This document shows, piece after piece, positions 36,888 to 44,800 of a DNA stretch of 64,000 bases. The position numbers and the translations under genes are program-made. Origin of the DNA: Rubrivivax sp. A210. GTDB taxonomy: Bacteria > Pseudomonadota > Gammaproteobacteria > Burkholderiales > Burkholderiaceae_C. The number at the start of each line of letters is the position of its first letter. The first letter of the stretch is position 1. The notes below the pieces were generated by a model. That model was not told the DNA's origin. It did not search any database and saw only the letters and a list, made by a program, of their open reading frames with translations. The stretch spans positions 248,001-312,000 of the forward strand of contig NZ_CAJGBN010000023.1 in assembly GCF_904426505.1 (NCBI RefSeq), given 5' to 3'.

Positions 36888-38012
36888 ATGAGCCCAAAGT
36901 CCACCCAGACCAGCGACGACCGGCTGGCCCTGTCGGAAAAGACCAGCCAGACCGATGACCAGCGCATCCGCGATGTCACGCCGCTGCCGCCGCCCGAGCA
37001 CCTGATCCGCTTCTTCCCGATTGCCGGCACCGCAGTCGAGACGCTGATCAGCGACACCCGCGCCGCCATCCGCCGCATCATCCATGGCGACGATGACCGC
37101 CTGCTCGTCGTCATTGGCCCCTGCTCCATCCACGATACGGCCGCGGCGCTGGAGTACGCGCGCCGCCTCAAGGCCGAGCGCGAGCGCTTCGGCGGCGAGC
37201 TGGAAATCGTGATGCGCGTCTACTTCGAGAAGCCGCGCACCACGGTGGGCTGGAAGGGGCTGATCAACGACCCCTATCTCGACGAGAGCTACCGCATCCA
37301 CGAGGGCCTGCGCATCGCACGCCAGCTGCTGCTGGACATCAACCGCCTGGGCGTGCCGGCGGGCAGCGAGTTCCTGGACGTGATCAGCCCGCAGTACATC
37401 GGCGATCTCATCGCCTGGGGCGCCATCGGCGCACGCACGACGGAAAGCCAGGTCCACCGCGAACTCGCCAGCGGCCTGTCGGCGCCGGTGGGTTTCAAGA
37501 ACGGCACCGACGGCAACATCAAGATCGCCACCGACGCCATCCAGGCCGCGGCGCGGCCGCACCACTTTCTCTCGGTCCACAAGAACGGCCAGGTCGCCAT
37601 CGTCGAGACCAAGGGCAACAAGGACTGCCATGTCATCCTGCGCGGCGGCAAGGCGCCCAACTACGACGCCGCCAGCGTGGCCGCGGCCTGCAAGGAGGTC
37701 GAGGCCGCCAAGCTGCCGTGCAAGCTGATGATCGACGCCAGCCACGCCAACAGCAGCAAGCAGCACCAGCGCCAGGTCGAGGTGATGCGCGACGTGGGCG
37801 GGCAGCTCGCCGCCGGCAACCGCTGCATCTTCGGCGTCATGGTCGAGAGCCATCTGCACGACGGCGCGCAGAAGTTCACCCCCGGCAAGGACGACCCGGC
37901 CAAGCTGGAATACGGCAAGAGCATCACCGATGCCTGCCTGGCCTGGGACGATTCGGTGGCCGTGCTCGAAGGCCTGGCCGCGGCGGTGAAGGCACGCCGC
38001 GCTCGCGGCTGA
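36888..38012 (+). CDS. aroG: 3-deoxy-7-phosphoheptulonate synthase (DAHP synthase)
   Basis: Type I DAHP synthase (374 residues), first enzyme of the shikimate pathway, condensing PEP and erythrose-4-phosphate. Motifs are VVIGPCSIHD (metal-binding Cys), FEKPRTTVGWKGLINDP, GARTTESQVHRELASGLS, GFKNGTDGN, and DASHANSSK (metal His). The N-terminal ~55 residues carry the usual regulatory segment with a polar extension. Expression should be controlled by the Phe/Tyr/Trp attenuator immediately upstream. Which amino acid inhibits the enzyme itself cannot be read from sequence. It is convergent with the psiF-like gene. Confidence 0.96.
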   Translation: MSPKSTQTSDDRLALSEKTSQTDDQRIRDVTPLPPPEHLIRFFPIAGTAVETLISDTRAAIRRIIHGDDDRLLVVIGPCSIHDTAAALEYARRLKAERERFGGELEIVMRVYFEKPRTTVGWKGLINDPYLDESYRIHEGLRIARQLLLDINRLGVPAGSEFLDVISPQYIGDLIAWGAIGARTTESQVHRELASGLSAPVGFKNGTDGNIKIATDAIQAAARPHHFLSVHKNGQVAIVETKGNKDCHVILRGGKAPNYDAASVAAACKEVEAAKLPCKLMIDASHANSSKQHQRQVEVMRDVGGQLAAGNRCIFGVMVESHLHDGAQKFTPGKDDPAKLEYGKSITDACLAWDDSVAVLEGLAAAVKARRARG

Positions 38013-38024
38013 GGCCGCGCGGCG

Positions 38025-38048
38025 CGCGGCCCGCTTCAGCGGGCCGCG
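38025..38048. terminator. Bidirectional hairpin between aroG and psiF-like gene
   Basis: Perfect 10-bp stem CGCGGCCCGC/GCGGGCCGCG with a TTCA loop. The loop contains the stop codon of the minus-strand gene. No T-run on either side, so it may rely on stem strength or Rho. Confidence 0.5.
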
Positions 38049-38344
38049 TTGGCGCAGCTGCCCAGGAACTGCTTGCGCTCGACGCCGCTCAGGCCCTGGT
38101 CGGCGGCCTTCTTGAGGCAGGCGCCCATCGTCGCGCCGCGGGCGTGCTGCTGCGCGATCTCGGCCTTGCGCACATTGTGGTCGGTGGCCAGCGGCCGGCT
38201 GGCGGCGAGGGCCGGCGTCGCGGTGGTGACGGCGGCCTTCTTGGCCGGGGCCGGCTTGGCGGTGGGCGCCGGCTTGGCGTCGGTGGCGGCCAGCGCCAGC
38301 AGGGGCAGGCCGAGGGCCAGGGCGAGCAGGGTCTTCTTGATCAC
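38036..38344 (-). CDS. PsiF-repeat protein, exported
   Basis: A 102-residue protein with a signal peptide (residues 1-19, ending LALAA), an Ala/Pro/Lys-rich linker (TDAKPAPTAKPAPAKKAA), and a C-terminal PsiF repeat MGACLKKAADQGLSGVERKQFLGSCAN with the two characteristic cysteines. PsiF proteins are periplasmic and were named for phosphate-starvation induction; their role is unknown. The GTG start at 38344 has CGGAG nine bases upstream. It is last in the mof-like operon, 59 bases after the Sco gene. Confidence 0.82.
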   Translation of the reverse strand: MIKKTLLALALGLPLLALAATDAKPAPTAKPAPAKKAAVTTATPALAASRPLATDHNVRKAEIAQQHARGATMGACLKKAADQGLSGVERKQFLGSCANAAR

Positions 38345-38403
38345 TTGAGGAACTCCGAAAGAGAAGGGGCGACCACACGGCAGCGCGGCCAGGACAGGGT
38401 GGG

Positions 38404-39120
38404 TCAGGGTTGGGCGCGGGCGACGGTCGTTGCCGTCCGCCGGGCCGCGGCAGGTCGAGCGGCCAGCATGGCCTGCACCTCGGCGGCCAGGGCGTTCGGG
38501 CTGGCGAAGCCGTCGAGCCGGACCCAGGGCTTGCCGGGTGCCGCGCGCAGGAAGGTCACCGGCAGGTGGTTCATCTTGTCGCCCTGGTAGGCCTTGAACG
38601 ACTTCTGGATCGCCACCGAATCCGCCTGGCTGCCGGTGAGAAAGGTCCAGGTGCCGGCCTGGCCGAAGCGCTGCGCGTAGGCGGCCAAGCGCTTGGGCGT
38701 GTCGTGGTCGGGGTCGATCGAGACCGACACCATGCGCACCGCGTTGCGGTCCCGGCCGAGCAGCTCGCGCGTCTCGCGGAACACCTGCGAGGTGACCGGG
38801 CAGATGGCCGTACACGAGGTGTAGATGAAGTTCAGCACCACCGGGCGGCCGTCGTCCAGCAGCTTGGCAAAGTCGAGCCGCTGGCCATCCTGGCTCAGCA
38901 TGTTCACCGCAGCCGGCTCCAGCGTGGCCTCGCTGCGGCGCACCGCGGTGCTGGCGGCGGCATGGGCGGCGTGGCCCGCATGGGGGTCCTGTGCGGCATG
39001 GCCCGCATGCCCGGCATGCGCCGAGTGGTCCATGGCCCAGGCGGCACCGCTCATGCCGCCCGTCAGCAGCAGGGCCGTGACGAGCGCCAGGCGGGCGGGT
39101 CGGGAAATCGTCGTCTTCAT
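38404..39120 (-). CDS. Sco1/SenC family copper chaperone
   Basis: A 238-residue exported thioredoxin-fold protein. The signal peptide ends GAAWAMD. It is followed by a His-rich segment (HSAHAGHAGHAAQDPHAGHAAH, taken in parts) that could bind copper. The Sco copper site has both cysteines in TSCTAICPVTS and the distal His in DKMNHLPVTF. The ATG at 39120 is chosen since AAGGAA lies 7-8 bases upstream; an ATG six bases earlier abuts that site. Sco proteins deliver copper to periplasmic cuproproteins, which fits its position 11 bases behind the cytochrome gene in an operon headed by a multicopper oxidase. Confidence 0.92.
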   Translation of the reverse strand: MKTTISRPARLALVTALLLTGGMSGAAWAMDHSAHAGHAGHAAQDPHAGHAAHAAASTAVRRSEATLEPAAVNMLSQDGQRLDFAKLLDDGRPVVLNFIYTSCTAICPVTSQVFRETRELLGRDRNAVRMVSVSIDPDHDTPKRLAAYAQRFGQAGTWTFLTGSQADSVAIQKSFKAYQGDKMNHLPVTFLRAAPGKPWVRLDGFASPNALAAEVQAMLAARPAAARRTATTVARAQP

Positions 39121-39131
39121 CTTCATTTCCT

Positions 39132-41006
39132 TCAGGGAACGATCCAGTCGGTGAGCGCCTCGATCCGGCCCTGCGCCTGCGGCGCAAAGCGGACCAGGTA
39201 GGCGCCCTTGGAGGCGAAGCGCTGGCCCTGGGCCAGGCTCATGCGGGGATAGACCGTGGTGCCTTCGCGCTTGACGGCGGCCTGGGCCGGCACACCGGGC
39301 ATCGGTCGCGGCATCTTCTGCGCCACCGGCGCACTGGCCGCCATGCGCGCCAGCGCACCCTGCGCGCCGCCGGGGCCCTTCTGGTGGCGGGCCACCGTGA
39401 GGTCGCGCGCCTCGTCTTCGGCCTTCTGGCCCTCGCGCAGGCTCAGCATGTTCTCGGCGCGCTCGAGCAGGTAGTCGCGATGGACGTTGTCGATCATGTC
39501 GGTCATCGTCTCGGCGAAGTAGCTCAGTGCGAAGTACACCTCCGACTGCATCACCTCGTCGCGCAGCTCGATCTTTCGCGTCTTCAGCCACGACTGGAAA
39601 TAGAACAGCGTGGCGTGGCGCCGCGTCGGCAGCTGGTAGGGATAGAGCAGCTGCAGGCCGTCCTGCCAGGCCGCGGGCACGGCGGCCTCGGGCGCCGATC
39701 CGGCCAGCCTTGCCGAGGCGTAGAGCGCCGCCTTGGGCGGCTTCACCGCCTCCAGGGCCGGCCAGTCGGCGGCGGGCCACCAGAGCATCAGGGCGTCGTT
39801 GGTGCGCAGGCCCGACAGCGCCCGCGCCAGCGCGGCGGCGTCGCCCGGCTTGACCTCACGCGTCTCGACCGGCGGCGCCTTGGGCAGGGCCGCCAGGGCC
39901 AGGCGCAGCTGCTCGGCGCCGGCACGGCCGGCGGCGTCGCCGCGGTGCAGCTGCACCACGCGCGCCGGGCGCGGGCCGCTGCCCAGGTGCTGGGCCAGCA
40001 CTTCGGCCTCGAGCGCCACGCCGGCAGAGAAGTAGACCGAATAGAAATCATCCGAGGCGGCCGCGGGCGGCGCGTCGACGCTGGGAAACCAGCAGGGCGT
40101 CTGCGCACGCTCGCAGAACGCGTGCACCGGGCCCCATTCGCCGGCACCCAGGCCCGAGACCAGCGCGAACACCGGCTGCTCGCGCATGCGCTGGTCGAGC
40201 TGGGCGGCCCAGGTCTGCGGCGGGCCGGACAGTTCCCAGACATCCAGCTCCCAGAAGCGGTCGCTGCGGAACAGCATCTCGGCCGCGCTGCTCATGGTGC
40301 GCTGGCCCGGGGTGTGGTTGCCGTTCTTCTGCGTGATGGCGGCGCGCAGGGTTTCGAGGAACACCGTCTTGCGGCCGGGGTCGACGTCGGGAGTGATCAC
40401 GGTGGCCAGGCGCAGCCGGGTTGCGCTCACGCCCTCGGACCACCCGGCGGAGAGGGTGCGCAGGTAGGCGCGCAGCGCCTGCAGCTCGGCCGGCCGCAGC
40501 TCGAAGCGCGGCATGATGGGGCTGAGATCGCGGCCGCTGAGGTGGCGACCCTGGGTCACGGCGGCCTCGAAGTCCTCGTCGCTGAAGGCCGCGTGGCGCT
40601 GGTTGAAGGACTTGATGTTGCGGTAGTTCATCGAGACCACGGCGCGCGGGTCATCGGTGAAGATGAAGCGGCCGGCCACCGGGGGCACGATGTCGGTGCC
40701 CTCGACCGCGCCCAGCCCGCTGCGGCGATGGCAGCTGGCGCAGGCCACCGCGGCGCCGCGGGCCTCGATGCCGCCGAAGCGCAGGCCGACGATGGGCCGC
40801 CCGCCCTCGCCCAGGCCGTGGCGGAAGATGCTTCGGCCGAGCGCCAGCTCATCGGCGCCGGCCGTGGCGTGGCGCATGGCCTCGCTGCCGCCCGGGCCGG
40901 TGCGCAGCGCACCCGCGCTCGGCTGCGCCTGCAGCCGGCCGGTGGCCAGTGCGGCCGTCAGCATCAGCAGCGTGGCGAACAGGCGCGCAAGGAGGGCGGG
41001 CTTCAT
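39132..41006 (-). CDS. mofC: MofC-like c-type cytochrome with periplasmic-binding-like domain
   Basis: A 624-residue exported protein. The signal peptide ends LQAQPSA (~residue 30). A cytochrome c domain follows with a single heme site CASCHRRSG at ~residues 89-97, and a plausible distal Met in SPIMPRFELRP. From ~residue 195 the sequence resembles an ABC substrate-binding-like fold (RLRLATVITPDVDPGRKTVFLE). A C-terminal ~100 residues include HRDYLLERAENML and a final YLVRFAPQAQGRIEALTDWIVP. In Leptothrix discophora mofC is a heme-binding-site protein downstream of mofA-mofB. Position and heme motif match; identity to that gene was not computed. It could accept electrons from the oxidase or act in its maturation. 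Confidence 0.75.
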   Translation of the reverse strand: MKPALLARLFATLLMLTAALATGRLQAQPSAGALRTGPGGSEAMRHATAGADELALGRSIFRHGLGEGGRPIVGLRFGGIEARGAAVACASCHRRSGLGAVEGTDIVPPVAGRFIFTDDPRAVVSMNYRNIKSFNQRHAAFSDEDFEAAVTQGRHLSGRDLSPIMPRFELRPAELQALRAYLRTLSAGWSEGVSATRLRLATVITPDVDPGRKTVFLETLRAAITQKNGNHTPGQRTMSSAAEMLFRSDRFWELDVWELSGPPQTWAAQLDQRMREQPVFALVSGLGAGEWGPVHAFCERAQTPCWFPSVDAPPAAASDDFYSVYFSAGVALEAEVLAQHLGSGPRPARVVQLHRGDAAGRAGAEQLRLALAALPKAPPVETREVKPGDAAALARALSGLRTNDALMLWWPAADWPALEAVKPPKAALYASARLAGSAPEAAVPAAWQDGLQLLYPYQLPTRRHATLFYFQSWLKTRKIELRDEVMQSEVYFALSYFAETMTDMIDNVHRDYLLERAENMLSLREGQKAEDEARDLTVARHQKGPGGAQGALARMAASAPVAQKMPRPMPGVPAQAAVKREGTTVYPRMSLAQGQRFASKGAYLVRFAPQAQGRIEALTDWIVP

Positions 41007-41029
41007 GGGGCGGGCACCGGTGCGCGGGT

Positions 41030-41770
41030 TCAGATCGGCTTGATGCCGACCAGCTCGACCTCGAAGACCAGCGTCTCGTTGGGGCCGATGGTGGTGCCGA
41101 CGCCGCGCTCGCCGTAGGCCAGCGTCGGCGGGATCACGATTTCCCACTTGGCGCCGCTGGGCATCTGCTTGAGCGCCTCGCGCCAGCCCATGATGACCTG
41201 GTTGACGCGCAGCAGGGCGGTCTTGCCGTCGTCGGTGCCGTCGAACTCGATGCCGTCGATGTTGGTGCCACGGTACTTGACGATGACCGTTTCGCCCTCG
41301 GAGGGCTTGGGGCCCGAGCCCTGCTGCAGCACGCGGTAGGCAACGCCGTTGCTCAGCGCCTGCGTGCCCGGCTTGCCCTTGTAGCCGGCCAGGAAATCGC
41401 TGCCGCGCTTGAGGTTGCGCTCGCCCAGGCCCTTCTGGTTGGCGGCCATGTTGCGGCGCAGGTCGGCCTGCAGCGAGCCGAGCACGAGGCGGATCTCGCG
41501 CTCGTTCATGGCCAGCTCCTTGCCGGCCAGTGCGTCGCGCATGCCGGCGATCATCTGTTCGATGTCGAAGGCGATGTCGTTCTTGACGAAGTTGCGCACG
41601 GCCTGCACGCCGGTGGCGTAGCTGACCTTGTCCTTGTTCTCGGCCAGCGTGGGCGTCAGGGCCTTGGGCGCGGCGGCGGTCTGCGCCTGGGCGGCACCAC
41701 AGGCCAGCAGCGCGGCGGCCAGGGCCAGCGGCGCGAGCAGCCGGCGGGCGGGGGAATGCTTGGTTTGCAT
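41030..41770 (-). CDS. mofB: MofB-like FKBP-type peptidyl-prolyl isomerase, exported
   Basis: A 246-residue periplasmic foldase of the FkpA/Mip type. The signal peptide ends GAAQAQT. The N-terminal helical dimerisation domain is at ~30-140 (VSYATGVQAVRNFVKNDIAFD). The FKBP domain is at ~145-246 with VIVKYRGTNIDGIEFDGT, QVIMGWREALKQMPSGAKW and IPPTLAYGERG. In L. discophora the gene after mofA encodes an FKBP-type isomerase (mofB). Here it follows the oxidase gene by 79 bases and precedes the cytochrome gene by 23. Likely role: assist folding of the very large multicopper oxidase (inference). Confidence 0.85.
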   Translation of the reverse strand: MQTKHSPARRLLAPLALAAALLACGAAQAQTAAAPKALTPTLAENKDKVSYATGVQAVRNFVKNDIAFDIEQMIAGMRDALAGKELAMNEREIRLVLGSLQADLRRNMAANQKGLGERNLKRGSDFLAGYKGKPGTQALSNGVAYRVLQQGSGPKPSEGETVIVKYRGTNIDGIEFDGTDDGKTALLRVNQVIMGWREALKQMPSGAKWEIVIPPTLAYGERGVGTTIGPNETLVFEVELVGIKPI

Positions 41771-41849
41771 GATCGTTGATCGAAAGGAGGTTGCGGGGGA
41801 TGGCGGGGGCGGCGCCGGCCCCAAAGGGCTGGCGCCGCCCGGTCTGGCG

Positions 41850-44800
41850 TCAGCGCGCGGCCACGCGGGTCCTGGCCGCCGGCACCCAGGGGCCGACGAC
41901 GCCGGCTTGGCTGACGGCACGCACCTGCATGTAGACATTGCGCGCGGCACCGCCCACATCAACCTGCTGGCTCGGCACGACCGGGATGGGGCCGAACAGG
42001 GCGCCGGTGGTCGTGTTGCTCCACTGCAGCTGGTAGCTCACGGTGGGGTTGTTGTTGCCGGTGAAGTTCAGGCCCGCAGTGACCAGGCCGCCGACCACGC
42101 CGGGTGACGCGGTGATGGCGCTGGGCGCCGCCAGCGGGGTGCTGAGCGCAAGGATCGGTGACGCCGTGCTGGCCGCCACATTGGCCCCGTTCAGCGCCGT
42201 GACGCGGAACTGGTAGTTGCTCATGCCCTGCAGGCCGGTCACCGCGTAGCTGGTGGTGGCCACGGTGGACGACAGCACGGTCCAGCTCACGCCGTTGTCG
42301 GCCGAGCGTTCGATGCGGTAGCGCGTGGCGCCGCCCACCGGCGCCGCCCAGTTCAGCGTCAGCGTGGTGCCGGAGGTGTTGTTGGTGGCGGTCGGCGCGG
42401 CGGTCACCGGATTGACCAGGGTCCAGCCGTTGGCACCGCCGGCGTTGTTGGCCGAGACGGCGCCGGTGCCGATGGCGTTGACGCCGCGCACACGGAAGTA
42501 GTAGCGGGTGTTGGGCAGCAGGGCCGCAGCGGTGAGGCTGTTGACCGGCACGCCGGCGACCGTGACCACCGCTGCCGCGAAGGTGGCGCTGGTGGAGTAG
42601 TCGACGGTGTAGGTCGCTGCATTGGCCAGCGCAATCCAGCCCAGCGTCAGCGAGTTCGGCGTCGGGTTGGTGAGGGCGAAGCCGTTGGGGGCGACCGGTA
42701 CGGCCAGCTGGATCGGCTGCGACGACAGCGTCGCCGAGACCACACCCGCGGCGCTGACAGCCCGCACCTCGACGGTGACGAAGCGGGTCAGCGGCACGTT
42801 GGCCAGCGTGAGGCTGGTGGCAGCCAGCGGCGCGAAGGCGGTCCAGGTGCCGTTGCCGGCGGTGGAGCCGATGCGGCTGCGCACCTGGTAGCCGGTGGCG
42901 CCGGCGACGGCGTTCCACGAGTAGGTGACGTTGCGCTGGGTGGCCAGCGCGGCGGGACCGAAGCTGACGCCGGCGCCGGTGGGCACCGTCATCGGGGTCG
43001 TCGCCGTGGCCGAGGCGGCCGAGGCCGTCTCGCTCGCGGCCTGGCCGACCATCACCGTGGAGGTCGCCGACGGCGTTTCGCCGGTGGCATTGACGGCCAC
43101 CACGCGGTAGTCGATGTTCACGTCACCGTTGCCGGTGGCGGCCACCTGGTACTGGACCTTGCTGCCCGGCAGGGCGGTGGCGTCGAGGTAGCTGGTGCTG
43201 CCCACCGGCAGCAGCACGGGGTTGAGCTGCACGAAGGGGCCCACCAGGCCGGCGGCATCGACATCGGCACGCAGGACCTTGAAGCCCAGCGTGGCGACAC
43301 TGCCCGGCGCGGCGGCAGGCTGCGTCCAGGTCAGCTGCACCGAGGTAAAGGTGATGCCCGAGGTGACCGGCGCATTCGGCGCGGTCGGCGCGGCACCGCC
43401 CACCAGCACGGTGGCGGCCAGCGTGTCGTCGACGTAGGCGTCGGCATTGGCCAGCGTGTTGACCGCGGTCGGCACGCCGACGATGCGGTGCAGATCGGTG
43501 GTGATGTCCTCGAACAGGCCGGTGCCGGCGACGCCGCGCTGGACGCGGAAGCCGACCTCGGAGTCCACCGCCGACGCGCTGGGCGGCGTGGCATCGGTCC
43601 AGGTCACGTTGACCTGGCTGCCCGACAGCGTGGCGCTCACCGCCTGGGCGGCTTGCGGCAGGGTCTCACGGCCGTTGAACACCAGCGGACGCATGAAGTC
43701 GTTCTCTTCGTGGCCCAGGATGTGGCAGTGCCACACGTATTCCCAGCCGTAGTTCATCATCTCGTTGACGACGGTCTTGGGCGCGCCGGTGGTGGCGTCG
43801 ATCTGCGTGAAGCCGAACGGCGAGCCCAGCGGCTGCGCCGGGTCCATGGCACGCACGCTCATCGGCACGCCGAAGCCGGGCAGCTTGGGTGTGCGCGGGC
43901 GCACCGCGACGATGATGTCCTCCAGCGGGTTCATCTTCACCGTCTCCTTCCAGCCCAGTTCGTTGGGCAGGGGGGGCATCACGATGCCGGCCCAGTCGAC
44001 GCGGTTGACGACCTGCACGTTCAGCAGGTGGAAGTGCACCGGGTGGGTGTCGACGCCGTTGTGGGTGATCTTCCACAGCTGCGTTTCGTTGGCGCTGAAG
44101 ACCTCGGTCGGCGCGTCCACGTAGCCCAGCGGGATCGTGGTCTGCGTCATCGCGCTGGTGAAGGGCATCTCGACGCCGAGCGTGGCGTTCAGGCGGCCGT
44201 AGGTGGCGTCGAACAGTTCCTGGATCGCCTTGGGCTTGACCAGGATGCTGCCCTGGGCCTGGGCGCCGCCGGCCATGTCGGACTCGGCGGTGGCGGTCAG
44301 GCCGGCCGGGGGCGCGGCGACCGTGATGCTGGGAACGGTGGTGTAGCCGGCGCCCGGATCGTCCAGGGTGATGTCGAAGACCTTGCCGAAGGCCACGGCC
44401 GCAGCGCCGGTGCCGCCGCCGCCGATGAAGTTGATGTTGAGCGGGTCGACCGGCGCGTTCGGGTCGAGGTTGCGGAATCCGCCGCCGCCCGCGGAGGCGG
44501 GGTTCATCGGATCGGCAGGCTTGAGGACGACCTCGGTCACGCGCGAGGTGGCGGTGGCGCGGGCGCCGGTGCCACCGCTGACCGGGATGAACGACACCGT
44601 GGGCGTGCCGACATAGCCGGTGCCACGGTCGGTGATGGTGACCGAGACCACCTTGCCGGCGTTGACGCCGGCGCCGAGCACCGCCGTGCCGGTGGCGCGG
44701 CGGCCACCCGCCGGGGGCGGGGTGAACAGCGCCGTGGGCGCCGCCAGGTAGCCGGCGCCGCCCGCGGTCACGGTGACGGCATCGACGCCCATCAGGGCCT

